This document shows, piece by piece, positions 13,483 to 24,481 of a DNA stretch of 64,000 bases (position 1 is the first letter of the stretch; every line of letters starts with the position of its first letter). The notes beneath the pieces were generated by a model. It had not been told where the DNA came from, did no database searches, and saw nothing but the letters and a program-made list of their open reading frames with translations. The translations under genes were made by a program, and so were the position numbers. This DNA comes from Imbricaverruca yamaguchii (Eukaryota > Arthropoda > Thecostraca > Neoverrucidae): the NCBI GenBank assembly GCA_034440575.1, contig JAOTOL010001525.1, forward strand, positions 206,501 to 270,500, written 5' to 3'.

Positions 13483-13604
13483 TGGGTTGGATTTCACATG
13501 CCGTACGAATCAAAACACTTCAGTGAAGCCAGGGGACAGCCAGCCTACTGGGGCTGAACTCCCCGTACGGCCACAGCCCAGGGTCGGTGGGGGTCGGCGA
13601 CGTT

Positions 13605-13792
13605 TCAGTCCACACAAATGAGCAGTAGCGGCATGCCGCGCACCCAGCTCCAGGCCGGACTCGCCTCGTTCCTGAGAATCTGCCTGATCTGCCGGCGACT
13701 GCGGCCGTCTGTGAGGTCGTCGGCATCGTTCAGCCGGATCTGGTCCACGCGGCCCCCCGCGAAAATGCCACTGGCGCTGCCGCGACGACTCT
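13605..13792 (-). CDS. Cdc14: probable Cdc14 exon after the catalytic domain (3' end uncertain)
   Basis: Read on the minus strand, an AG acceptor (CCATTTCCAG) is followed by two bases that complete the codon left open by the preceding exon, giving ...KSA-E-SRRGSASGIF. The frame continues with GGRVDQIRLNDADDLTDG, a charged low-complexity stretch of the kind that follows the Cdc14 phosphatase domain. No family motif proves it, so support rests on phase and composition. The listed end is the first in-frame stop. Alternatively a weak donor, GG|GTGCGC, would end the exon at about 13,644. Confidence 0.45.
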
Positions 13793-14187
13793 CTGGAAAT
13801 GGACAGCGAGTCACCCCGAGAAACCAACGTGCGGTGCCAAGCAGGACATGTGATGTTGGACCATCACCCACACGTCTCCTGCTCCGGTGCACCCTGTCGC
13901 GATCAAAGCCCGCTCGCTGTCACTACCTGCGCAAATAAGGCTGCCATATTCCAAGATGAAAAACGCGGATCTACTGATCTATCACACCGTTTTGGATTGC
14001 AACGAAGTGTTGGTGAGATGTGTACGGACATACTGTATTATCGTAAGAGATGTATTCTTCCCAGTGTCTTACTACCACCATTGTTACTTCGGATTCACGA
14101 TTAGGATCTGGCTACGTAATCCACCACACCATCTATATATCACCTTGTCACATCCACGAACAAACAACTGCGTTCAACGCCTACGAA

Positions 14188-14231
14188 GACTGAATGTGCG
14201 CACCACAACGCTGTGATGCGCACATTCAGTC
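14188..14231. repeat. short perfect hairpin, 15-bp stem
   Basis: GACTGAATGTGCGCA and its exact reverse complement are separated by 14 bases, and those contain a further CACA/TGTG pairing. The hairpin lies in an intron on the Cdc14 strand. Confidence 0.85.
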
Positions 14232-14643
14232 GCCTCGCCATTTCGCCTCGCTCAAGGCGAGATGATACACACAAATATCATCCTATACGTGCTAATCTAC
14301 TGCATCTCCGAAACAGTGCGGTGCTGCTAGTTTGACCAGTTTCAGGAGGACGGGAATCTGCCTACTTCAAGTAAACTGTCTTCAACTTCAACTTCAGCTG
14401 TCGGCGGGTACGCGGAACCGGAAGATACCGGAAGCTGTCGCGCAATTAACGTCAGTGAACAGGACCACTTCATTTTTACCTCGCTGTTTTTCAGAAATAA
14501 ATCAAGACAGGGCGAGGCACATCACACCCATGCCTCGTGGACTAGGTATTTGGGACGACAAACTTCGATAGAGGAGAGGCAGCGACATTCTTCCAGACAT
14601 ATAACGACATCCTTCCACGCGACATATAACAGCCTGTGTACGT

Positions 14644-14650
14644 ATGTATG

Positions 14651-14722
<72 letters not shown>

Positions 14723-14728
14723 GTTTTG

Positions 14729-14794
<66 letters not shown>

Positions 14795-14857
14795 GTGTGC
14801 GCGCGCGCGCGTGTGCGTGTGTGTTTGCCCGTGCGTGCGTGCGTGCATGCGCACGTG
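14644..14857. repeat. (TG)n microsatellite, (CA)n on the Cdc14 transcript
   Basis: A long TG repeat is interrupted once by TTGTTTTGTTG and ends in GCGC and GTGC variants. On the Cdc14 pre-mRNA it appears as CA repeats starting about 80 nt downstream of the donor of the catalytic exon. Confidence 0.97.
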
Positions 14858-14935
14858 TGATTTGAAAGATAAAATGTCGCTCCGAACACCACGAACAGAG
14901 CATCGGCACCAACACACCTGGCTTTTTGTCGCTAC

Positions 14936-15187
14936 CGGCGCTCTTCCTCCGTAGACTGTAAATGCCGTGCGGGAACTTTGAGAGCTGGGTGGGGAGTCGG
15001 TTGAGCGCGCAGTACTGGTCGCCTTGTGCCCACATGTACGCCTGCTGCTCCACCATCCAGTGCTGCTGGTGGCCGATGATGGAGCCGGGCCGGCAGATGC
15101 GCAGCCACGCGATCGTCTCGGCCGCCGTCAGCCGGTAGTGCTTCATCATGTAGCAGCCGATGAGGGTGCCGGTGCGGCCCAGACCGG
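14936..15187 (-). CDS. Cdc14: Cdc14 exon 7 of those visible: P-loop arginine and end of the DSPc domain
   Basis: The acceptor CCGTCCACAG precedes CC, which completes an alanine codon so that the signature reads HCK-AGLGRTG across the junction. This exon carries the invariant arginine of the phosphate-binding loop, then [23 protein letters not shown] and the GSIIG-QQHW segment that lines the active site in Cdc14. It has 84 codons. A His replaces the usual Pro before QQH. The donor is GCCG|GTAGCG and the exon ends in phase 1. The tail ([20 protein letters not shown]) is basic and poorly conserved, as in other Cdc14 proteins. Identification of the exon is very secure. Confidence 0.93.
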
Positions 15188-15828
15188 CTGTGGACGGCCA
15201 TCAGGGTGCCAGTGTCGGCGGAAAATGCGCCAGCCAGCCAGGGGACGGCGGGCGGAGAACAGATGGCGGACATTGTGACCAAAGTATGATCAAGTGCATC
15301 GACCAACGAATTTTGCCGCGTATGCCCCCCCCCCCTCTCGAGGACATGGCGTCCTGCAGACGAGTGTTCTTCCCGTGAAAACTTCTGGTTTCGCGCCTGA
15401 TGAACGGCGGTCGGAGAAACTGAGGGTCACTGGTCAGGAGCACTACGGAAGATTGTCGGGGAAACAATGGGAGGAAGCATGCTGAGCCAGGGAATGGCCG
15501 CCACATTCCATCCAGGACAGCAAACAAATCATGGCCTGTTCGCCCAAACTAACTCAGACCAGTTGTGACACCACTGTGACGAACCATGCCTGAGGCATGC
15601 ATAACTTTAGCCTTACTTAACAACCACCTCAACTTAGCAGTTGTACGATCAATACGCAATGAAAGTGCAGACATGGCATGTCCGAACACTTTCACAAGAG
15701 GTGCATCGTAAACCTGCACCCACAGTTAAACCGATGGCCACAAATTGCACTGCAAAGAAACCAGCACACCTGCGCAGTTCAGCTGACCGGCAGACTGCGC
15801 GAACCACCAGCAGCCAGCGAGACATCAC

Positions 15829-16059
15829 CTTTGCAGTGGACGGCCAGTGCACCAATCGCCCTCTCGCTCAGTTCCAGAAACTGCCTGATGATGACGTCAC
15901 TCGGGGTGGAGCCATCCACGAAGAACATGTCATGGTGCTGGAAGCCGGCCTTTGTGAAGCGGCTAGCGTCGTAAATCTTCTTGTTGAGGCGTACGATGTC
16001 GGTAACGTTGTGTTTCTTGAAATACGGGAAGTAGGTTTCCGGCGAGTGGAGTATGTAAC
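15829..16059 (-). CDS. Cdc14: Cdc14 exon 6 of those visible: catalytic Cys and general-acid loop
   Basis: The acceptor CTCTCGCTAG is followed by GT, completing a glycine codon from exon 5. The 77-codon exon begins [21 protein letters not shown], continues with [20 protein letters not shown] and the family signature [10 protein letters not shown], whose aspartates include the candidate general acid, and ends in ALAVHCK with the catalytic cysteine. The donor is GCAAAG|GTGATG, leaving one base. The match to the animal Cdc14 DSPc domain is continuous and free of gaps. Confidence 0.95.
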
Positions 16060-16185
16060 CTAGCGAGAGCAGTGAAACGAGACCGTGACTGGTCAGAAAG
16101 TCAGGCGAGTCGTCCATATCGGATGACACATTGGAGGCAGGGAGATTGCGCCTCTTTTACCACACCTATTCATTCTCAGCTAGCT

Positions 16186-16320
16186 GAGGTTGGTAGCCAA
16201 TCCCGCTGATAGCCAGCGAGCGGAAAATCGACTACGAGAGCAGCGAGTGTCGAACTCGGAACCTTTTGCCTTGAATGTGATGATGATATCACTGAACGTT
16301 CAGCAACTAGTCCACTGACT
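16186..16320 (-). repeat. possible tRNA-derived SINE remnant
   Basis: On the minus strand a box-A-like TGGACTAGTTGC lies upstream of GGTTCCGAGTTCGACACTC, which resembles box B. No tail or target duplication was recognised. Confidence 0.35.
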
Positions 16321-16869
16321 GCAGGTGACTCAAACAGCTTTCAGAGGAACCGAATACTACTGGCTTGCTTTCTTTGGCGGCCAGTCCACAAACATCACGC
16401 ATGGTCAAACCGTCGGAAGATATCTGACGTAATGTATATCGTCACGAGTTGGTCATGCCGCAACATGACACCAGGCTAGATCGTGACATCACTTTTTATC
16501 ATGTTGGTCCCAGTTTCCGATGCAGTAGCCCATCCTATTTGGCTAAACGCACTACTACAGGTTCGATTTGTGTTGGGTTTTCCTGTCGCAAACTGCGCCA
16601 AAGCCAGCTCAGGGATGTCTCGGTTTTCTCTTTGCAGATACCCCACCACTAGTTATTGGCTGCAGTAGCTCCAGGAGCATCCCAGCAAGGTAACAAGCTA
16701 ACAACACGAGGGACTCCATAGGGACAATTAGTGAAGTGCGCTATGAGGGAAAGAAAGTGGAAAGATAGATTCATGGAATGTAACACTACTTACACAAGCA
16801 AACACACATACACATACTGGATGGACGACATATACATATGCAAACATACAAATATACACACACTTAACA

Positions 16870-16871
<2 letters not shown>

Positions 16872-16921
<50 letters not shown>

Positions 16922-16927
16922 TGTATA
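16872..16927. repeat. (TA)n microsatellite
   Basis: A simple TA run lies in the intron between Cdc14 exons 5 and 6. Confidence 0.95.
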
Positions 16928-17315
16928 TCTTTGGCTGGCTAATTTTCAATATATAAACAAATAAAGTACTCTTTTATGCACTTCTCATGTATTACCTGTT
17001 GATAGGTACTTGCTCAAGGACAAGAAATTGGGGACAAATAATGATTTTCCAGGTTCTTAGTGAAATTAACGATATGGATTCAGTCTGCATAATCTTGATG
17101 ATAAAAATACATGGAAATTCTGAACACGTCTTAAGTTACTTGGTGAAGAATACTGAAACATGTCCATTATGGAGATGTCGGCCACACAGTCACACCACGT
17201 CAGCCGCATCGTCCCACATCAACCAGATCGTCACACCGCATCAGCCATATCATCATACCACGTCACGGCACTTCTGGACTGTTAACGTGGCTGTCATTTG
17301 CAGAATCTCACTGAC

Positions 17316-17403
17316 CATTTTCGGTTCTCGCTCGGGAATGTGGGCCGCAAAAGGCGATAAATTTGTCGGGCAGAATCCAGTTGAAGTCGCCATTTGAAAC
17401 TTT
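17316..17403 (-). CDS. Cdc14: Cdc14 exon 5 of those visible: linker between the two domains
   Basis: The acceptor CTTTTTCAG opens a frame reading [20 protein letters not shown] followed by PHSRARTEN and one base. This is the Cdc14 signature (NGDFNWI.P.KF.AF.GPH) that joins the DSPn and DSPc halves and contributes to the substrate groove. The donor AAATG|GTCAGTGAG is strong. The 88-base length with phases 0 and 1 fits both neighbours exactly. An AT-rich, transposon-bearing intron of about 4.5 kb separates it from exon 4. Confidence 0.94.
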
Positions 17404-17690
17404 CTGAAAAAGAAGACCAGGTATTGTTACTTCGAATTTAAGTCGAAATAGTTCAGGGAAACTGCTCAATTCTAAGAACATGGCTGATCCAAAGGCTGCA
17501 CACCACAGCTCAACAATACAACAATACAGAAAACAAAGTTTGTCATTGGGAAAAAAATGCAACACAGCACAACATATAGGCGACGGGACTTTGTGAAACA
17601 AAAGGAGGTTCCAAAGGCACCCGGGAACTACACCACCCCGACATATTTTTCCGGATACTCACCTACAACTTCACTTTTTCTGAACCCGTC

Positions 17691-18113
17691 CCGCCCCGGG
17701 GGGGTCTTCAACCACCCCCTCAGGTTTTTCGCGGATAGCGGACGAACGGCGCGCGGCAGCGCGCCCAAATTTGGCATACCTTTTCGCCACACCAATTTGA
17801 CATGCTGATGCGAAATTTTTAGGTCAGGTCATATAGGGTCAACGAGTTAGTCAAGGTCAAATGAGGTCACCTCCAAAAACGTTCAACCAGTCGTCACGCT
17901 TTAACAGATACAGATATTTTAATGAAACTTTCAGTGTTTGTTTATCTTTACGGATGCAACAAAACGTACGAATGGGATTTTTCATTTTTTCGTTTTTGAC
18001 TACATATAAATTTTGCGTATTTGTCAAATTGCAGTTCAAATACAGGATTCTGGCTAAAGTAAGTATTTGTACTAGGGCACGTTGATTTCCAACGTTTCTC
18101 GGTCTGCTTCCTT
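17691..18113 (+). mobile_element. piggyBac-like MITE, copy 1 (5' half only)
   Basis: It begins TGAACCCGTCCCGCC, a slightly altered version of the TTAACCCGTCCCGTC end of copy 2, and follows copy 2 closely up to the TTTCTCGGTCTGCT phrase, where similarity stops. It lies in the Cdc14 intron, antisense to the gene. It contains the paired AGGTCA-type motifs listed separately. Confidence 0.8.
17826..17869 (+). promoter_or_regulatory. two DR4-type AGGTCA direct repeats in MITE copy 1
   Basis: AGGTCA-N4-GGGTCA is followed after 12 bases by AGGTCA-N4-AGGTCA. Direct repeats of this hexamer spaced by four are a known binding arrangement for nuclear receptors such as EcR/USP or RXR partners. Function here is inference from sequence only. 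Confidence 0.4.
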
Positions 18114-18606
18114 GCTGTCGCAGGAAGCAGAACGGGTAGCACGCAGCAGCCTCGCCCATCACGCACTTTTCTGCACCAACAGAAACACGATATACACTTG
18201 TAGTCACACACAGGGTGTCAGACACGTTGCAAGGACGGATCCCAGTAGCGAAGGTTGAGGGGGGCGACAGGCCTCCTTGGCTCGCGGGGACCTCCGGATT
18301 GAGATGGGGCTGTCCTCCGAGTGGAGAAGGCGTCCCTGCGGCAATTTCGAGTCTGTGTGTGTGAATGTCGAGTCGGCAAACACTTTTAAAGCCACTCTGA
18401 ACGGAATTGTCAGTTCAAGGCGCCCATCCAGGTAGAAAATGCGTCCCTCTGGCAGTTTAGAATGCACTCTACCACATCCCCCAGCTCATCAAATTTTGTT
18501 GCCGATGACGCTCCTTCAGGTGCGTACCATTAAAATTTGGCCGCCCTGAACGTAATCGCAGATCCGGCAGTGTTCAGTTGAGGGTACTAATTGCAACTTT
18601 TTGGGA

Positions 18607-18609
<3 letters not shown>

Positions 18610-18684
<75 letters not shown>
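18610..18684. repeat. (TA)n microsatellite
   Basis: A pure TA repeat in a Cdc14 intron. Confidence 0.96.
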
Positions 18685-18687
<3 letters not shown>

Positions 18688-19440
18688 TTGCACATTGACA
18701 AATCACCGTAGCCATTCATTCGTATTCCATGATTACATGGTTGGCTCGGCTGATTTGCGCCGGAACGGAGAGACCCAGGGCCGGCTCCTATACGTCACTG
18801 TTTTGTACTTCCGCTGTTAGGTGGCTGAGATGGTCACTGAGATCAGAGGTGCCAACAGCGAGCTTCCCATCCAGCTTAGATGTACATCATCCATGACCGA
18901 CCCAAGAACAGTCCCGCAACAATGTGTCAGGTTCATCAGCCGTCTGGGAAGATCAGTGATCAAGCCTAACAGGCAGCACGCTCCGGAGGTCCAGCTCCCG
19001 TTATTTGGCCAGTTTTATCTAACACCATTGGCATTGGTGGCACAACTCATCATTCATTTGACACCTTGCTTTCATCCCAGTGATGGGCACTCACCTCTGC
19101 TAACCTTCTCAGCGCGGCATAATTCCTAACTGTCGCAGCGCAGTGGTCAACTTGACCCCATACCATAACTGATAAACTGCACAATAGAGCTCCATCCTTT
19201 AGCTTTCAGAATTATTCTTTATTCCTGCTCATCTTGACCCTCGAGGTCGGGTGAAATAGGTCAACGTCAGAGTTGCAGTCACCCGGTAGTCGTCTTATTT
19301 TTATACCCTAATCATGAAACGAATGCGATTTTGTGGATGAAGCTCGACGACGCGCAAAATTACTGACTTAATGAAGAACCACCTTGACCCCGACTTAATG
19401 AAGCACCTTCATAAAAGGGTCATTTTCGATCACATCGAAA
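18685..19440. other. intronic, nothing recognised
   Basis: No exon-like frame or repeat was found between the TA run and MITE copy 2. Confidence 0.45.
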
Positions 19441-20287
19441 TTAACCCGTCCCGTCTCGAGGGGGTCTTCAACCGCCCCCTCAGGTTTTTTTTCGCGGATA
19501 GTGGACGAACGGCGCGCGGTAGCGCGCCCAAATTTGGCATACCTTTTTCCACATCAATTTGGCATGCTGTTTCAAGATTTTGGAGTCAGGTCACCTAGGG
19601 TCAACGAGTTAGTGAAGGTCAAGTGAGGTCACCTCCAAAAACGTTCAACCAGTTGTCAAGCTTTAACGGATACATATAGTTTAATGAAACTTTCCGCGTT
19701 TGCTTATCTTTATGGATGCAACAAAACGTAAGAGTTGAAGTTTTCATTTTCCCCGTTTTTGACTACATATAAATTTTGCATATTTGCCAATTGCAGTTCA
19801 AATATAAGATTCTGACTTAAGTAATCATTGTTTATTAGGGAAAGTTGACTTCGAACAACGTTTCTCGGTCTGCTCTACCCACTGGAAATGGAAAATTAAA
19901 GAAAACTCGAACTCAAAATTTTGACATTTCAAAAAAAAAAAAATTTTTTTTTTGGGGGGGGGGTCAACACATTGTATAGCCCTCGTCGATTTAGCTGTTC
20001 TTTTCTTATTCCAAATAAACTTTGTTGTTTCATATATCCCCCAAAATGAACTCCCCAGAGCGAAAAACAGTGTAAATTGTGAAAAGTCGTGAAAATCTAG
20101 CTCCCATGGTGACGTCACGTTCGGGGGGAAATTATTTTGGGGATGGATCCAGACCTTACTCGTCGAGCGCTTTCCGATCGCACCTGTTTCGTTCTCGTGC
20201 GACGCTTAGTTTGGATTCTAGAGGGGGGTTACTATCCCCCCCCGAGACGGGGTGCGAGGATCTGACCGGAAAGACGGTGCGGGTTAA
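19441..20287 (+). mobile_element. piggyBac-like MITE, copy 2 (full length, 847 bp with TTAA)
   Basis: It is flanked by TTAA on both sides and its ends are inverted repeats: TTAACCCGTCCCGTCTCG at the left, and CGGTGCGGGTTAA at the right, which reads TTAACCCGCACCG in reverse. No transposase frame is present. The interior carries a homopolymer block (A, T, then G runs near 19,930-19,970), a TGACGTCA site near 20,110 and the paired AGGTCA motifs. TTAA targets and CCC-starting ends are typical of piggyBac elements, so a non-autonomous member is inferred. Confidence 0.85.
19588..19631 (+). promoter_or_regulatory. two DR4-type AGGTCA direct repeats in MITE copy 2
   Basis: AGGTCA-CCTA-GGGTCA, a 12-base gap, then AGGTCA-AGTG-AGGTCA. 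The spacing is identical to copy 1 although the surrounding sequence has drifted. Confidence 0.4.
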
Positions 20288-21895
20288 GTAACAGAAAATA
20301 TGTGATGAACTGTTAAAACTGACAATTGTCGGAACACATCGTGCTTCGGCAAAGGCAATTGGTGACACCAGTGCGAAACCAAATGAAGTATCCCTTGCGA
20401 TTATTTTTTTTCCCTGAACACCAAATCACAATGAAAAACAGAGCAAGTTACACCACGTTTTTCTCCAAATCCAAGATCAAGCTTGCACAGCACATCAAGC
20501 GCATCAAACTTCGTGATTCCACTTATGTCAACAACAAAATCGGTGCGCAGTATAACACTTCTAGAGCCAGATTAGCAATTTTTACCTCATAATGATCCAC
20601 GGTGTAGCTTCTCGCACCAATGATATTGTACCATATATAGGTTCAAAGTCACATCTCAATGACCTGACCCGATATTGACTAAAAAATTTGCGACGCCATC
20701 AGAGGACGTGTTTTTGCGCTTCATAATTTCGGCATGGCAGAAATGGCAAATGACATGAAACATACCTTTCCAGTGTTAACCTTCGCCTGATTTATGGACC
20801 AAACCGATCGTCAATTTTTGTATTTTGCATGCTTCCTTAATCATTGACATGTCATATATCAATCTTTAACTTTTGACTGCATTTCGTACCATTTGTTCAT
20901 GATAAATGTTCAATGCACTGAGACGAGGTACTGACCTGACTTTCACCAGCCCCCAGCTCCGCGACCGCAATAGACTGGACCAATTTTTTACACCATGCAT
21001 GCATGCACAATTGTAGGAAGGTGAGTCAGCTGCCTAAAGAATGTCTAGAACAGATTAGAAGTTGCCTTTAAAAAATCTGGGACGGAGTGGGGTTATATTG
21101 AGCTCCGGCACTGTGCGGGTTACAGGTTACCATCTCAACCCTCGTCGAATGTCTGCTCTGGTCTTAGTCTCGTTACAACTTTCGAACAAAGCTAAATGTT
21201 GATGTGCTGTTATAAAAGGAATTCCTTTACTAATTGAGGTGCTAAACCTGCAAAAGAAGCCAATTTACCACATATTAAGCTCGAACTACATGTGCACGTG
21301 TAATTGTGCGAACTTTGCATCCGGTACATATGTGATTACGGTTCTCTTTCAATTGCACGGTCCGCCTCCCACGCTCTTCTAAAAGGCTAAAAAAAGACGA
21401 GGTTGGTTGAGTTTGTATAGAAACATATTTACCACCATAAACATGTTAAATTGCTACGTACAGATGGGTTCACGTGTGGAGTCAGCTGTTGGTCACCAAG
21501 ACCTGTCGGCATAATGCCGCTGGTCCATGTGACTACAGCATTAAAATGCTACATGTGAGGCACTGTGCGTCGCTTTCGACCGCATTTGCCTATCTTATCC
21601 AACTTAATCTGAAAATGCATGCTGGAATTCAGATGAGGTTGGATGAGCTTCGGTGGGTATCCGGAAGAATTCCGGTGAGGTTGGAGGAAGCACGAATGAG
21701 GATGGCTCGTGGCATTAGGGCACTTGGACTACCAGGGTGGATAGACACTCATGGAGGAAGCACAGGAATGATAAGACGAGCTTGCAGGAGGTTAGAAAAG
21801 ACTGGACGAGCCGTTTCAACAAACATATAATGAACTCTACGGTCGCCTTACCGGACATCTGGGTGCCACGCGGAAGGGAGAACAGGCGAGCGTAC
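20288..21895. other. intronic, nothing recognised
   Basis: Part of the intron between Cdc14 exons 4 and 5. A GAGGTTGGATGAG-like phrase recurs loosely at 21,630-21,700, but no gene or element was identified. Confidence 0.45.
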
Positions 21896-22025
21896 CTCGT
21901 AACGATCATATTCCTCCACGTCGAAATCGTCGAAATCAACGAACCTCAACTTGATTGCCTTCTTTAGGCCATTGAGGCAATCTAACAACGTTAAATTGAA
22001 CGTGGATGGCCCAAACGATGCATCC
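21896..22025 (-). CDS. Cdc14: Cdc14 exon 4 of those visible: end of the DSPn domain
   Basis: The acceptor CTACGTTTTCAG is followed by one base that completes an arginine codon from exon 3, giving the family motif PF-R-DASFG. The exon continues [18 protein letters not shown] and ends in [14 protein letters not shown], which matches the acidic end of the Cdc14 N-terminal domain. The donor TACGAG|GTACGC leaves phase 0, as exon 5 requires. Length is 130 bases, one plus 43 codons. Confidence 0.95.
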
Positions 22026-22678
22026 CTGAAAACGTAGAACATTTAATGGGTGGTAAAATCAGTACGGAACATCCTGTCCTCTTCTCGAGAACAGAGGGAA
22101 AACCGGACCGAAGTACCAATTTTTGTATAACGCACAGACAGTTCGTCGGTGTGGTTCGAAATAACATTATGGAAATAGCCAGTAACTTGTCATCAGCCTT
22201 CAAAGTACAAAATATCGCTACAACACCACTCAACCATCGCCGTTGCGCTGCTGCTGTCAGGTCTGTGAATGCATCGACCACGAATCGGGCACGGATCGCC
22301 TCCGTCACCTCTGATCCCTGTGAATAATTGTCGAGAGAAACTAAATCAGGGCCTAAACATAACAATGCCGCACTAAACTACATTTTACATATACATATAT
22401 ATAAATGGAAGAAACAATATATGTCACGTCAATGAGGCCATTTACACATTTATCAGGATAATAATAGCGGCCATTTACCGCACAGAACCGACACTACTTC
22501 GGCAAGCTCAAATTTGAACCAAAATCAACTTCACAGAAAACAACAAATCGGACACCTCACAGTAATTGTACATATGACATTCGATGTGTGTATTCGGCGT
22601 ACTTATCATTACGAATTACATGGTTCCCGATATTGTACCCAATTCGATGTTATGGGTGCCATGAAGCGGTCCACTTAC

Positions 22679-22758
22679 CTGAAAGGCAACAGTGCTGGAT
22701 TCGTTCCCCCAAGAAGGGGTCTGTATGCTTCCTCTGGGCTACGTCCAAGATGAATTAC
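22679..22758 (-). CDS. Cdc14: Cdc14 exon 3 of those visible: DSPn domain
   Basis: This is a short 80-base exon. The acceptor CTGCCTTTCCAG precedes VIHLGRSPEEAYRPLLGG and then TNPALLPF plus two bases, followed by a strong CAG|GTAAGT donor. The conserved SPEEAY motif and the following proline- and leucine-rich turn are diagnostic of Cdc14. The phases (0 in, 2 out) are exactly those needed by exons 2 and 4. Confidence 0.94.
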
Positions 22759-23182
22759 CTGGAAAGGCAGCTAACACTGAGCATACGTACAGTCAGTCAT
22801 TCTGATGATACCACATATAGGCTGACTATGAAGCTACGCACAGCGACTTCCTCATAGAATCTACCTGCAACCGACCTCCATGGACCGGGATTCAGTCGGC
22901 CAACCTTTGAGATTCGCTAAGTCTATACATGAAAAGTAAATTCGTGGAGGACTTTCGGAACAGAAGATGCCGTACCTTGTTCGACTTTTGCCGTACTTTT
23001 GACCACTTATATCTATTAATTATATAAATTAACCTATACATTATGATACCGATGTAAGGAAATAGGAAGGAAGTTCACTAATACACAAATTCTTTCTCAA
23101 ACGTACCGTAAACCGGACCGAAATCATGGATTTTGAAGATGAATACAGACTGCAATGGCACAAGGTAATATATTTTAGGAAG

Positions 23183-23636
23183 GTAGGGTAGAGTGGGGTA
23201 AGACGCCCCTTTGGAAAGACACCCACCACCCTCCTACGGCCGAACTATGGACTATTATTACGTTTTGTCTGATAATCTTTTCTGGTGTACATATGGTACG
23301 TATGATATTTTATGCAAGATTACATGGAATCCCAGGTCTAGAGAGGACGTGAACGAACGAACAGTGAAAGTTGTATGTCTGAAGATAAGTAGGGACGTTT
23401 TACCCCATGCACATGGACCTTTTACCCCGTATCTGGGGTAAGACGCCCTTTTGCAGACCTTTGGGAAACCGAATAAAAATATAACTAAGCACGAAGCTGC
23501 GGTCACGAACCCTCTATGGTCGAAATAAAGCAAATCAATGTGTCAGATGATACCAAAGGCTAGTCGACACGTTGAATGCCGAGCGAGATATATCAATTCT
23601 CCCTTAAGGTGTGCATCTTACCCCACTCTACCCTAC
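23183..23636. mobile_element. 454-bp MITE with 24-bp terminal inverted repeats
   Basis: Both ends share a 24-bp inverted repeat that starts GTAGGGTAGAGTGGGGTAAG and has one mismatch. An internal subterminal copy of GGGGTAAGACGCCC lies near 23,427. There is no transposase frame and no clear target duplication, so the superfamily is not assigned. It sits 26 bp from MITE copy 3. Confidence 0.88.
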
Positions 23637-23662
23637 ACCAACGTTTCAGCTTACTGTCCTTA

Positions 23663-24481
23663 TTAACCCGCGCCGTCCTTCCGATCACATCCTCACACCT
23701 CGTCTCGGGGGGGGGGGGGATAGTAACCCCCTCTAAAATCCAAACTAAGCGTCGCACGAAAACGAAAGAGGCGTCATCGGAAAGCGCTCGACGAGTAGGG
23801 TCCGGATCACCCCCCAAAACAATTTCCCCCAAACGTGACGTCACCAAGGGGGCCAGATTTTCACGACTTGTTACGATTTACATGATGTTTTTTGCTCTGG
23901 GGATTTCATTTTTGGGGATATATGAAAAACAAAATTTATTTGGAATGAAAAAAAGACAGCAAAATCGAACAGGACCATATATTGTTTTCTGCCGCCCCCT
24001 CATTTTTTTGAAATTCCAAAAATTTGAGTTTTCAAGTTTTCCTTGCTTTTCTTTTTCCCATGGGTAGAGCAGACCGAGAAACGTTGTTGGAAGTCAACTT
24101 GCCCTCATAAAAAGTGCTTACTTTAACTAGAATCTTCTGTTTGAACTGCAATTGGCATATATGCAAAATTTATATGTAGTCAAAAACGAAAAAAAACTGA
24201 AAAATTCCACTCGTACGTTTTGTTGCATCCTTAACGATAAGCAAACGCTGACAGTTTCATTAAAATATCTGTATCGGTTAAAGCATGACGACTGGTTGAA
24301 CATTTTTGGCGGTGACCTCACTTGACCTTGGATAACTCGTTGACTTGATGACCTGACTTTAAAAATTTGAAACAGCATGCAAAATTTGGGCGCGCTGCCG
24401 TGCGCCGTTTGTTCATCATCCGCGAAAAAACCTGAGGGAGGGTGGGGGGCGGTTGAAGACCCCCGGGACGGGACGGGTTAA
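23663..24481 (-). mobile_element. piggyBac-like MITE, copy 3 (full length, inverted relative to copy 2)
   Basis: TTAA occurs at both boundaries, with ends TTAACCCGCGCCGTC and GGGACGGGACGGGTTAA. The whole element is the diverged reverse complement of copy 2, including the TGACGTCA-like site, the C/G homopolymer near 23,706 and the GACGAACGGCGCGC-like region. It lies in the Cdc14 intron upstream of exon 3, in the same direction as the gene. Confidence 0.85.
24313..24354 (-). promoter_or_regulatory. DR4-type AGGTCA repeat in MITE copy 3
   Basis: On the minus strand AGGTCA-AGTG-AGGTCA is intact. The partner pair has decayed to AGGTCA followed by AGTCA at a shorter spacing. Confidence 0.35.

Noticed and set aside
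13510..13827. Arg/Pro-rich frame overlapping the candidate eighth Cdc14 exon
   Set aside because: It is out of phase with the upstream Cdc14 donor. The alternative frame completes the split codon correctly.
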